39,492 nucleotides of DNA, taken from positions 1-39,492 of the forward strand of contig NZ_CANCLE010000013.1 in assembly GCF_947378715.1 (NCBI RefSeq), written 5' to 3'. The notes beneath the pieces were generated by a model, which ran no database searches, was not told where the DNA came from, and was given only the letters and a program-made list of their open reading frames with translations. This DNA comes from Phenylobacterium aquaticum (GTDB lineage: Bacteria > Pseudomonadota > Alphaproteobacteria > Caulobacterales > Caulobacteraceae). The number at the start of each line of letters is the position of its first letter. The first letter of the stretch is position 1. Shown in pieces: positions 13,880-21,358 of this stretch. Both the position numbers and the translations under genes were made by a program.

Positions 13880-15130
13880 CTACTCCGTAAAGACCGCGAT
13901 CGTCGACCTTGACCTCGCGGCGGGCGCCTTGCGGGAGGACCGCACGGCGGGGGGCGTGCGCAGCAGGGCGACGCAGACCGCGGCGGCCATGGCGCCCAGG
14001 GCCAGCCACCATTCCTGCCAGACGCCAAAGCTGAACGCGCCGAAGGTCAGGTAGATCGTCGCCGTCGCCGCGCCCACCGCCGCAGCCGGATCGCGGGTCC
14101 GACGGCTGAGCCCGTTCCAGACGGCGATCCAGAACACGGCCGCGCCCACCGCGCCGATCAGGCCGAGCTCCAGCCAGATCTGCAGGGGGCCGTCATGCGG
14201 GTGCAGGATGATGCCGGGGCCGAACATGCGGCTGGAATCCAGGCCCCAGCCCCGGGCCGGGTGGTCGCTGATCCAGTCGGAGGCGTGACGCCAATAGCCC
14301 ATGCGCTCGGACCAGGAGAGCGGCACGGCATGTTCCAGGGTCTGATAGAGGCCGGTGCTGCGCGCCGCCCAGACCAGGGCCGGCGCGGTCAGATAGAGCG
14401 TCGCCGTCAGAACCGCCAGCACCCGGGGCGCCCAACGCGGCCAGGTCCAGACCGCCAGGGCCGCGCCGGAGGCCGCGCCCAGGGCCAGCAGGGTGGCGTC
14501 ATAGCCGAAGACGATACTGGGCCAGATGATCCCGGCCAGGATCGGCAGGCCCAGCCAGACGCCGCCGCCATAGCGAGAGGCCGCCAGGATCGCGGCGGGG
14601 GCGAACAGCGTCAGGCCGAACAGACCCTGGCAGACATTCTTGACCCCCAGGTCCGGCCGGATCGGGTCGCCCAGGGCGTCGCGGATGGCGCGATAGGCGC
14701 CGGCATAGGTGAAGCTCTCGCCCAGCATGATCAGCGACAACAGGGTCATGCCCCAGGCCAGCGTCCGCAGCAGACCGATGCGGCCGCCGTCCGTCGTGCG
14801 CCGCGTCCCGGCGATCACCGCTGCATAGAGCACGGTCTCGAACAGCAGCTTGACCGAGGTCGAGGCCCCGATGTTCTTGGGCGTGTAGGGGCTCCAGATC
14901 GCCGAGCCGATCGCCCAGATCAACAGGGTGATGATGGCGATCCCGGCCGGACGATCCTGTTCCTCGAGGGTCAGGCTGGGCAGCATCAACAGTCCGGCCA
15001 GGGCCGCGATCGCCGCATAGCCCAGGGGCGCCAGCCACCCCATCGGTACGGACACGACGAGGGCGGCCGCCAGGACCCAGCCGCACCAGACGGCGAGACG
15101 GTCGGTCGGGGCGACCGCAGCTTCGGTCAC
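13880..15130 (-). CDS. O-antigen ligase/polymerase (WaaL/Wzy_C) family membrane protein
   Basis: A 416-residue protein with around ten or more hydrophobic segments and, between late segments, the large periplasmic loop typical of O-antigen ligases: SERMGYWRHASDWISDHPARGWGLDSS then HPHDGPLQIWLELGLIGAVG, the family block with the essential histidine. Such proteins join or polymerise surface polysaccharide on undecaprenyl or lipid A carriers at the periplasmic face of the inner membrane. The start is a GTG (15130) overlapping the gor stop (GTGA), so it is translationally coupled to a redox gene with no obvious functional tie. No other polysaccharide gene is nearby. The tail is basic (RSSRKAPAARSRS). 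Confidence 0.82.
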   Translation of the reverse strand: MTEAAVAPTDRLAVWCGWVLAAALVVSVPMGWLAPLGYAAIAALAGLLMLPSLTLEEQDRPAGIAIITLLIWAIGSAIWSPYTPKNIGASTSVKLLFETVLYAAVIAGTRRTTDGGRIGLLRTLAWGMTLLSLIMLGESFTYAGAYRAIRDALGDPIRPDLGVKNVCQGLFGLTLFAPAAILAASRYGGGVWLGLPILAGIIWPSIVFGYDATLLALGAASGAALAVWTWPRWAPRVLAVLTATLYLTAPALVWAARSTGLYQTLEHAVPLSWSERMGYWRHASDWISDHPARGWGLDSSRMFGPGIILHPHDGPLQIWLELGLIGAVGAAVFWIAVWNGLSRRTRDPAAAVGAATATIYLTFGAFSFGVWQEWWLALGAMAAAVCVALLRTPPAVRSSRKAPAARSRSTIAVFTE

Positions 15131-16512
15131 GCGCCCACCGGCAGGTGCTTCTCACGCATGGTCACCAGTTCCTCGGCCAGCGTCGGGTGAACCGCGCAGG
15201 TGGAATCCCACTGCGGCTTGGTCACCCCCATCTTCAGCGCGATCGCCGCCATCTGGATGATCTCCGGCGAGTCGGGGCCCACAACATGGCAACCCAGGAT
15301 CTTTTCGCTGTCGGCGGCCACCACCAGCTTGATCAGGCAGCGGTCGTCGCCGCCATAGAAGGTGGTCTTCATCGGCCGGAAGCGGGACATGTAGATATCG
15401 ACCTTGCCGTGCTGGCGGCGGGCGTCGGCCTCCGACAGCCCCACTGAGCCGACCGGCGGTTGGGAGAAGACGGCCGAGGCCACCATCTCATGGTCGAAAC
15501 TGGTCGGGTTGTTGTGGAACTCGGTCTGGGCGAAGGCCGCGCCCTCGCGGATCGCCACGGGGGTCAGGTTGATACGGTCGGTGACATCGCCCACCGCCCA
15601 GATATTGGCGACATTGGTCTTGGAGAACCCGTCCACCGCCACGGCGCCGGCGTCATTCAGCGTGACCCCCGCCGTCTCCAGGCCCAGGCCGTCGACGTAA
15701 GGCTTGCGGCCGGTGGCGAACATCACGACGTCGGTCTCGACCACATGGCCGCTGGTCATGTGATTGGCCAGGCCGGTGGCGGTCTTCTCGATCCGGTCGT
15801 GCTGGCAGCCCAGCACCACCTTGATCCCACGCTTCTTCATCTCCTCCGCCACATGGGCGCGCACATCATCGTCGAAGCCGCGCAGGATATTGGCCCCGCG
15901 ATAGACCAGGGTGGTGTCGACCCCCAGGCCGTTGAAGATGCCGGCGAACTCCACGGCGATATAGCCGCCGCCGGCGATCAGGATGCGCTTGGGCAGTTGC
16001 GGCAGATGGAAAGCCTCTTCCGAGGTGATGGCGTGCTCGACCCCGGGAATCTCGGTCGGCTTGAACGGCCGCCCGCCGGTGGCCACCAGGATCTTGTCGG
16101 CGGTGACGGTGCGGTCTTCCGCGCCATCCTTGCCCGCGATCGCCACGGTGTGGGCGTCGACCAGCCGGGCCTTGCCGTGCAGCAGCTCGGCGCCGGCGTT
16201 CTGCAGGTTGGTGACATAGATCCCGGACAGCCGGGCGATCTCGCGGTCCTTGGCCAGCAGGAACTTGGTCCAGTCGAACACCGCCCCGCTGGGCGACCAG
16301 CCATAGCCCTCGGCGGTCTTGGCGAAGGCCGCGAACTCCGAGGCGTAGACCATGAACTTCTTGGGCACGCAGCCGCGGATCACGCAGGTGCCGCCCACCC
16401 GGTACTCCTCGGCCACCGCCACCTTGGCGCCGGACATCGCCGCCACCCGGGCCGCGCGCACGCCGCCCGAACCTGCGCCGATCACGAAGAGGTCGTAGTC
16501 GAATTTCGCCAC
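15127..16512 (-). CDS. gor: Glutathione-disulfide reductase
   Basis: A 461-residue flavoprotein that reduces oxidised glutathione with NADPH in the cytoplasm. It opens with the FAD-binding FDYDLFVIGAGSGGVRAARVA, has the redox-active disulfide GGTCVIRGCVPKK (Cys43 and Cys48), the NADPH site GGGYIAVEFAGIFNGLGVDTTLVYRG near 175, the second FAD motif NIWAVGDVTDRINLTPVA and the C-terminal HPTLAEELVTM with the His-Glu pair of the active site. The start is the GTG at 16512: AAGGAG lies six bases before it and overlaps the rpiA stop; the longer frame to 16596 runs inside rpiA. The rpiA-gor pair is common in this group and links pentose phosphate NADPH supply to glutathione recycling. Confidence 0.95.
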   Translation of the reverse strand: MAKFDYDLFVIGAGSGGVRAARVAAMSGAKVAVAEEYRVGGTCVIRGCVPKKFMVYASEFAAFAKTAEGYGWSPSGAVFDWTKFLLAKDREIARLSGIYVTNLQNAGAELLHGKARLVDAHTVAIAGKDGAEDRTVTADKILVATGGRPFKPTEIPGVEHAITSEEAFHLPQLPKRILIAGGGYIAVEFAGIFNGLGVDTTLVYRGANILRGFDDDVRAHVAEEMKKRGIKVVLGCQHDRIEKTATGLANHMTSGHVVETDVVMFATGRKPYVDGLGLETAGVTLNDAGAVAVDGFSKTNVANIWAVGDVTDRINLTPVAIREGAAFAQTEFHNNPTSFDHEMVASAVFSQPPVGSVGLSEADARRQHGKVDIYMSRFRPMKTTFYGGDDRCLIKLVVAADSEKILGCHVVGPDSPEIIQMAAIALKMGVTKPQWDSTCAVHPTLAEELVTMREKHLPVGA

Positions 16513-16522
16513 CAGAAACTCC

Positions 16523-17206
16523 TTAGGGCTCGAGGGTGACGACGCCGTCGGGCGTCCCCACCAGGGCCATGTCCGCCAGGTCGAGGAACAGGCCATGATC
16601 GACCACGCCGGTCACGCTCTTCAGCGCGGCGGCCAGGGCTGCGGGCTCCTCGATACGCCCGCAGGACGCGTCATAGATAAGGTTGCCGCCGTCGGTCTTC
16701 ACGGGGGCGCCGTCCTTCATCCTCAGGCGGGGCGCCACGCCGAGGTCGCATTCGCTGAGCGCATCGCAGATCCGGGCCATCGTCGTCTTGTGTCCGAAGG
16801 CGACCACCTCGATCGGCAGGGGGAACCTGCCCAGGGTCGGGACCCGCTTGGCGGCGTCGGCGATCACCACGCAGCGCTTCGACGCCTCCCAGACCAGCTT
16901 CTCGCGCAGCAGGGCCGCGCCGCCCCCCTTGATCAGGGCGAGCGCCGGGCCGATCTCGTCGGCGCCGTCGACAGTCAGGTCGATGGCGGTGACCTCGTCC
17001 AGGGCCTTGACGATCATGCCCAGGCTCGTCGCCAGTTCGGCGGTGGCCACCGAGGTCGGCACGCCGACCACGTCCAGCTTGCGGGCCGCGAGCGCCTTCA
17101 CGAACCAGGCGGCGGTCGAGCCGGTGCCCAGGCCGACGGTCATGCCCGACATCACCAAGTCGGCGGCGGCCTCACCGGCGGCGCGTTTCTGATCGTCAGC
17201 GTTCAT
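16523..17206 (-). CDS. rpiA: Ribose-5-phosphate isomerase A
   Basis: A 227-residue cytoplasmic enzyme interconverting ribose 5-phosphate and ribulose 5-phosphate in the non-oxidative pentose phosphate pathway. Motifs are VGLGTGSTAAWFV, DLTVDGADEIGPALALIKGGGAALLREKLV with the catalytic acidic and lysine residues, and KTDGGNLIYD near the C-terminus. The ATG at 17206 is preferred over the upstream start at 17227 because the conserved part begins shortly after it and GGA-rich sequence precedes it. It lies ten bases ahead of gor in the same direction. A second, unrelated isomerase (rpiB) occurs about 2.5 kb away. Confidence 0.95.
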   Translation of the reverse strand: MNADDQKRAAGEAAADLVMSGMTVGLGTGSTAAWFVKALAARKLDVVGVPTSVATAELATSLGMIVKALDEVTAIDLTVDGADEIGPALALIKGGGAALLREKLVWEASKRCVVIADAAKRVPTLGRFPLPIEVVAFGHKTTMARICDALSECDLGVAPRLRMKDGAPVKTDGGNLIYDASCGRIEEPAALAAALKSVTGVVDHGLFLDLADMALVGTPDGVVTLEP

Positions 17207-17253
17207 CGTTCCGTCCTTTCGACCCACATACCGGGGCGGGCGAAACTTCGCAG

Positions 17254-18603
17254 TTATTTCTTCGCCCGCTTGGCCAGCTTGGCGGCGCGGAACCGGGCGG
17301 CCCAGCCTTCCTTGACCACCTGGCCGGAGCGCTCCAGGGCCAGGGCGTCGGCGGGCACATCGTGGGTGATCACCGAGCCGGAGCCGGTCATGGCGCCCGC
17401 CCCTATGCTCACCGGCGCGACCAGGGCGGAGTTCGAGCCGATGAAGGCGTCCTCGCCCACATGGGTGTCGTGCTTGTCGAAGCCGTCATAGTTGCAGAAG
17501 ATCGTGCCGGCCCCGATATTGGCCCGCGCCCCCACCGTGCCGTCGCCCAGATAGCTCAGGTGGTTGGCCTTGGCGCCCTCGCCGACCTTGACCTTCTTCA
17601 CCTCGACGAAGTTGCCGATATGGGCCTGCGCCCCGATGTCCGCGCCAGGCCGCAGTCGGGCATAGGGGCCGATCAGGGCGCCGGGTCCGACCCAGGCGCC
17701 TTCCAGATGGCTGAAGGCGCGGATCACCGCCCCGGTCTCGACGCTGACGCCGGGGGCGAAGACCACGAACTGTTCGACCATGACCCCGGGCTGCAGCTTG
17801 GTGTCCCAGCTGAAATGGACGGTGTCGGGGGCGGTCATCGCCACGCCCTCGGCCAGGAAGTGCGCCCGGGCGCGGGTCTGGAACACCGCCTCGGCCTGGG
17901 CCAGCTGCATGGGGGTGTCGCAGCCCATGACCGCGCTCTCCGGCGCGAAGGCGACCTTGACCTTCTTCTCCTCGCCCGTGGCGAAGCCGACGATCGAGGT
18001 GATGTAGTACTCGCCCTTGGCGTTCTTGTTGTCGACCCGGGAGAGCCAGGCGAACATCTGGGCCCGGTCGGCGCAGTACATGCCGGCGTTGCAGGCCTTC
18101 ACCGCCAGCTCCTCGGGCGTGGCGTCCTTGGGTTCCACCACCCGGATCACATGGCCGTCCGCGCCCATGATCAGCCGGCCATAGAGCAGACCGTCCACCG
18201 GCTTGAAGCCCATGATCGCCAGCTCCGCCCCGGCCGCGCGCTGGGCGAACAGCGGCTCGAGGTCGGAGGACTTGAGCAGCGGGCAGTCGCCATTGGTGAC
18301 CAGCACGTCGCCGTCGAAATCCGCCAGCGCCGTCTTGGCCGCCAGCACCGCGTGGGCGGTGCCCAGCGGCGGGTCCTGCACCGCCACCGCGGCCTCGCCC
18401 AGGCGCTTGACCACCAGGTCGCGGACGCCCGGGCTGTGATCGCCGACCACCACGATGATCTTCTCGCAGCCGGCCGCCTGGACGGTGTCGATCACCCAGT
18501 CCAGCAGGGTCCGCCCGCCGACCTTGTGCAGCAGCTTGGGGATGGGCGACTTCATGCGCGTGCCTTGGCCCGCGGCGAGAATGACGGCGGCGCGTGCGGT
18601 CAT
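17254..18603 (-). CDS. glmU: Bifunctional UDP-N-acetylglucosamine pyrophosphorylase/glucosamine-1-phosphate N-acetyltransferase
   Basis: A 449-residue bifunctional enzyme. The N-terminal uridyltransferase has AVILAAGQGTRMKSPIPKLLHKVGG and VTNGDCPLL; the C-terminal half (from about residue 250) is a left-handed beta-helix acetyltransferase with hexapeptide repeats, recognisable in GNFVEVKKVKVGEGAKANHLSYLGD, GAGTIFCNYDG and IGSNSALVAPVSIGAG. It makes UDP-GlcNAc for peptidoglycan and lipopolysaccharide. The C-terminus is basic (KLAKRAKK). The ATG at 18603 starts at the first strand. It is divergent from gph with about 90 bases between the starts and lies 47 bases upstream of rpiA on the same strand, so glmU-rpiA-gor-ligase may be one transcript. 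Confidence 0.97.
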   Translation of the reverse strand: MTARAAVILAAGQGTRMKSPIPKLLHKVGGRTLLDWVIDTVQAAGCEKIIVVVGDHSPGVRDLVVKRLGEAAVAVQDPPLGTAHAVLAAKTALADFDGDVLVTNGDCPLLKSSDLEPLFAQRAAGAELAIMGFKPVDGLLYGRLIMGADGHVIRVVEPKDATPEELAVKACNAGMYCADRAQMFAWLSRVDNKNAKGEYYITSIVGFATGEEKKVKVAFAPESAVMGCDTPMQLAQAEAVFQTRARAHFLAEGVAMTAPDTVHFSWDTKLQPGVMVEQFVVFAPGVSVETGAVIRAFSHLEGAWVGPGALIGPYARLRPGADIGAQAHIGNFVEVKKVKVGEGAKANHLSYLGDGTVGARANIGAGTIFCNYDGFDKHDTHVGEDAFIGSNSALVAPVSIGAGAMTGSGSVITHDVPADALALERSGQVVKEGWAARFRAAKLAKRAKK

Positions 18604-18692
18604 GGGACGTGATCCTGGAATCGAAGCAGTCGTTGCAATCTCGCGGCGTTTACCGGAAACGGCGAGCGCTTTCGTATGGAGCCGTCGCCGCC

Positions 18693-19406
18693 ATGTCCCA
18701 GCTTGATGTCCTTCGTGGGGCGACCATCGCCTTCGACCTCGACGGCACCCTGGTGGATTCGGCGCCGGACCTGGTCAACACCCTGAACCTGCTGCTGGAC
18801 CAGGAGGGCGTCCCCGCCCTGCCCTTCGAGGACGCGCGGCGCTTCATCGGCCATGGCGCGCGCCGCATGCTGGAGCGTGGCTTCTCGGTCCAGGGCCTTG
18901 AACCGGCTCCGGCCGAGATGGACGCCCTGTGGGCCCGTTTCCTCGACCACTACGAGGCCCACAGCGCCGACCTGACCCGCCCCTATTCCGGCGTGCCCGA
19001 GGCGCTGGCCACGCTGAAGGGCGCCGGGGCGAAGCTCGCGGTCTGCACCAACAAGCTCACCTATCTGTCGACCCCGATCCTCGACGCCCTCGACCTCTCG
19101 CAATATTTCGACGCGGTGATCGGCCGCGACCTCGCGCCGGCGCCAAAGCCGGACGGCCGCCACCTGATCTGCGCCGTCGCGGCGGCCGGCGGGCGGATCG
19201 ACCGGGCGGTGATGGTCGGCGACGCCTCGACCGACGCTGGTGCGGCCAGGGCCGCCGGGGTCCCGCTGATCCTGATGAGCTTCGGCTACACCGAGATTCC
19301 CGTGGCCGATCTGGGCGCCGACATCCTGCTCGACCACTTCGACGGCATGGCGGAGGCCTGCATCCGGCTTTTGGGCGCTTGCCCGACGCAAGCGAGCGGG
19401 CTATAG
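18693..19406 (+). CDS. gph: Phosphoglycolate phosphatase (HAD superfamily)
   Basis: A 237-residue HAD-type phosphatase, usually hydrolysing 2-phosphoglycolate from DNA repair or oxygenation. It has the nucleophile motif AFDLDGTLVDSAPDL, then the cap domain, LAVCTNKLTYL with motif II, KPDGRHL with the motif III lysine, and VMVGDASTDAGAARAAG as motif IV (here DAST-D rather than the usual D-S-x-x-D). The specific substrate is assumed from similarity. The ATG at 18693 starts the conserved part; longer starts from 18594 overlap the glmU start region. Its 3' end overlaps a putative promoter for the tRNA-Val gene, including the stop codon. Confidence 0.9.
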   Translation: MSQLDVLRGATIAFDLDGTLVDSAPDLVNTLNLLLDQEGVPALPFEDARRFIGHGARRMLERGFSVQGLEPAPAEMDALWARFLDHYEAHSADLTRPYSGVPEALATLKGAGAKLAVCTNKLTYLSTPILDALDLSQYFDAVIGRDLAPAPKPDGRHLICAVAAAGGRIDRAVMVGDASTDAGAARAAGVPLILMSFGYTEIPVADLGADILLDHFDGMAEACIRLLGACPTQASGL

Positions 19407-19407
19407 G
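19379..19407 (+). promoter_or_regulatory. Putative housekeeping promoter of tRNA-Val
   Basis: TTGCCCG (19379-19385), a 14-base spacer and GCTATAGG (19400-19407) resemble the Caulobacter sigma-73 consensus TTGACGS-N10-14-GCTANAWC. The tRNA begins 15 bases later. The -10 includes the gph stop codon. Match is imperfect, so this is a suggestion. Confidence 0.4.
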
Positions 19408-19422
19408 CGCATCCCTTCCGGC

Positions 19423-19497
19423 GGATGCGTAGCTCAGCGGGAGAGCACCTCGTTCACACCGAGGGGGTCACAGGTTCAATCCCTGTCGCATCCACCA
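19423..19497 (+). tRNA. tRNA-Val (anticodon CAC)
   Basis: A complete cloverleaf. The acceptor stem is GGATGCG (19423-19429) with CGCATCC (19487-19493), A73, and an encoded CCA at 19495-19497. The anticodon stem CCTCG/CGAGG carries the loop TTCACAC, giving anticodon CAC, which reads GUG valine codons. The T arm is ACAGG-TTCAATC-CCTGT and the D arm GCTC...GAGC. GUG is heavily used in such a GC-rich genome. Confidence 0.95.
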
Positions 19498-19532
19498 TTC
19501 TTTCCCAATATATTCAGACGGTTGAGGCTTCT

Positions 19533-19605
19533 CCCCATCGGGGGGCGCTTCTCGCCGTTCGCGGCGCCGGTCAGCGCAGCCCGGATGGCCCTTCGCTGAC
19601 CGGCG
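19533..19605. promoter_or_regulatory. Cluster of strong hairpins between tRNA-Val and rpiB
   Basis: Three stems follow each other: CCCC-ATC-GGGG (19533-19543), CGCCG-TTCG-CGGCG (19553-19566) and a perfect 12-bp stem CGCCGGTCAGCG (19565-19576) with CGCTGACCGGCG (19594-19605) around a 17-base loop. The second and third overlap by two bases and would compete. They lie 36-108 bases after the tRNA and before the rpiB start at 19683. They may end the tRNA transcript or form a leader of rpiB; no T-run is present. Confidence 0.45.
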
Positions 19606-19682
19606 AAATTGACGAAACACCCGGCGCCTGATCCAAGTCCGCCCATCCGCCAAACCGCCTTGGAAAACGGGACGACGACGCC

Positions 19683-20135
19683 ATGACCGCCGACAACAAG
19701 CGCATCGTCCTGTCCAGCGACCACAGCGCCATCCTGCTTCGACAGGCCATCGCCGCGCACATCGCCGCCCAGGGCTGGGAGGTGGTCGACATCGGGCCTG
19801 TGACGCCGGAGAGCACGCCCTATCCGGAGCATGGCGCGGCGGCGGCGCGGCGGGTGGCCTCCGGCGATTGCCGGCTTGGCGTCATCCTGTGCGGCACGGG
19901 CCAGGGCATCATGATGGCGGCGAACAAGATCAAGGGCGTCCGCTGCGGCGTCTGCGCCGACACCTTCTCGGCCCGCATGATCCGCCAGCACAACGACGCC
20001 AACATGCTGTCGATCGGCGCGCGGGTGGTGGGCGAGGGCCTCGCGCTCGATATCGTGGATGCGTTCCTGGCCGCCCCCTTCGACGGCGGCCGGCATGTGG
20101 CGCGGGTGGCGATGATCGGGGCGCTGGAGGCGTAG
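19683..20135 (+). CDS. rpiB: RpiB/LacA/LacB family sugar-phosphate isomerase (ribose-5-phosphate isomerase B)
   Basis: A 150-residue cytoplasmic isomerase, unrelated in fold to RpiA. Family marks are IVLSSDHSAILLRQAIAAHI at the start, VILCGTGQGIMMAANKIKGVRCGVCADTFSARMIRQHNDANMLSIGARVVG in order, with the catalytic cysteine in LCGTG and the phosphate-binding arginine and histidine in RMIRQHND. Family members act on ribose, allose or galactose 6-phosphates, so the exact sugar is open. The ATG at 19683 lies 186 bases after the tRNA, behind a group of hairpins. The gene is convergent with the DUF1003 gene, with 28 bases between the stops. Confidence 0.92.
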   Translation: MTADNKRIVLSSDHSAILLRQAIAAHIAAQGWEVVDIGPVTPESTPYPEHGAAAARRVASGDCRLGVILCGTGQGIMMAANKIKGVRCGVCADTFSARMIRQHNDANMLSIGARVVGEGLALDIVDAFLAAPFDGGRHVARVAMIGALEA

Positions 20136-20163
20136 CGTCCGCTTCGGCCGATGCTTGAGCGCC

Positions 20164-20700
20164 CTACTCCGACCGGTCCGGCGCGGCGCGGGCGTCAATG
20201 GCGGCTATGACCTGGTGCGGGTCGGTCGGGGCGGCCATTTCCTGGGATTGCGGGTCATGGCGGTCGGCCAGGTCCGGGTGGTCGCGGCGGAGCTCTTCCA
20301 GGAGCGCGATGATCTTGGCGCTGCGCTTGTCGGCCAGCAGGGCCAGTTCGAGGGTTAGCTGCGACCTGCGTTCAGCCAGCTGGTCCTCGCGCCGCTGGGT
20401 GACCAGGATCAGCAGCGCGACCAGCAGGGCGGCCAGGGTCGCGGCCAGCTCCAGCCAGGCGAAGGCGGGCTGATCGACGCGGCCACCGCCCCGCAGCGCG
20501 GCGAAGACCAGCCAGGCGCCGGTCAGGACGACCAGGGCGATCACCACCGCCGGGCGGCCAAGGCGCTCGGTCACCCCGTCGATCCCGCGCTGCATCCGGG
20601 TGGCGTGGCGGTGATGCTCCAGATGGAACTCGGCCAGCTGGTCGATGGACTCGATGGTCGCGGCGGCGAGGACGCCCTGGGGATCAGGACGGCGGGTCAT
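20164..20700 (-). CDS. DUF1003-like membrane protein
   Basis: A 178-residue protein with two membrane segments (about residues 50-68 and 80-101) followed by a basic, charged helix. The pattern LELAATLAALLVALLILVTQRREDQLAERRSQLTLE read in order is typical of DUF1003, whose members have two spans followed by a Q-R-x-x-x-D stretch and a long amphipathic helix. The function of the family is not known. The start ATG at 20700 overlaps the stop of the upstream low-affinity iron permease-like gene by four bases (ATGA), so the two are translationally coupled. Confidence 0.75.
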   Translation of the reverse strand: MTRRPDPQGVLAAATIESIDQLAEFHLEHHRHATRMQRGIDGVTERLGRPAVVIALVVLTGAWLVFAALRGGGRVDQPAFAWLELAATLAALLVALLILVTQRREDQLAERRSQLTLELALLADKRSAKIIALLEELRRDHPDLADRHDPQSQEMAAPTDPHQVIAAIDARAAPDRSE

Positions 20701-21161
20701 GCGGCGGCGGGACCGGGCCGTGGCCGGGTCGGCTTGGGCGGGCCCGCCTTGGCTGAGCGCGCCATCCCCCTCGCCTCACGCTCGGCTGCGGCGCGATCCA
20801 GGAGCGCCTGACTGCGAGCCGCCGTCTTGGTGCAGTGGGCGTGCAGCCGCTCCAGTTCCCGGTCGGTCAGCTTTTCGATTCCCATGAAGGCGTTCTCGGC
20901 GTCCGAGGCGCGGATCAATTCGTCGAGCTTGGTCTGGACTGCGGCGCCGTCGCGGTTCTGGGTGTTCTGGATCAGGAACACCATCAGGAAGGTGATGATG
21001 GTGGTGCCGGTGTTGATCACCAGCTGCCAGGTCTCCGAAAACTTGAAGATCGGGCCAGAGGCCGCCCAGACCACGACCAGCAGCACGCAGGCGAGGAAGG
21101 CCAGCGGACTGCCGGTGATCCTGGCGGTGGCGGAGGCGAAGCGGGCGAACAGCTTGTCCAT
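20697..21161 (-). CDS. Low-affinity iron permease family protein
   Basis: A 154-residue membrane protein with two clear spans (about residues 20-37 and 50-68). The segment FKFSETWQLVINTGTTIITFLMVFLIQNTQNRDGAAVQTKLDELI, read in order, is the hallmark of the Fet4-like low-affinity iron permease family, which is short in bacteria. Whether bacterial members transport iron is not shown. The C-terminal tail is charged and basic. The ATG at 21161 begins MDKLFARFAS, the usual start; a GTG-started extension to 21326 would add a low-complexity, arginine-rich segment without support. It is divergent from the DsbA-like gene and coupled to the DUF1003 gene downstream. Confidence 0.8.
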   Translation of the reverse strand: MDKLFARFASATARITGSPLAFLACVLLVVVWAASGPIFKFSETWQLVINTGTTIITFLMVFLIQNTQNRDGAAVQTKLDELIRASDAENAFMGIEKLTDRELERLHAHCTKTAARSQALLDRAAAEREARGMARSAKAGPPKPTRPRPGPAAA

Positions 21162-21358
21162 GGCGGGCGATGAGCCTTTGGGAATGGGCCTGCCACAACG
21201 CGGGCCACCCCATCGCCGTTCCTCCGCCGTCCGGACGGCCGACGCAGGAGGCTTGCCCCGACGCCGCTGCGGACGCACCATCGGCTCCAAATCAAAAAGC
21301 ATTTCTTGATCCGAAAAGTGCGTCACACGTTTCGGGACATGCTCCAGGGAGGCCGCCC

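Noticed and set aside
19423..19497. tRNA-Val as an integration site for a genomic island
   Set aside because: No integrase and no repeat of the tRNA 3' end was seen downstream; rpiB and the genes beyond are ordinary chromosomal genes.
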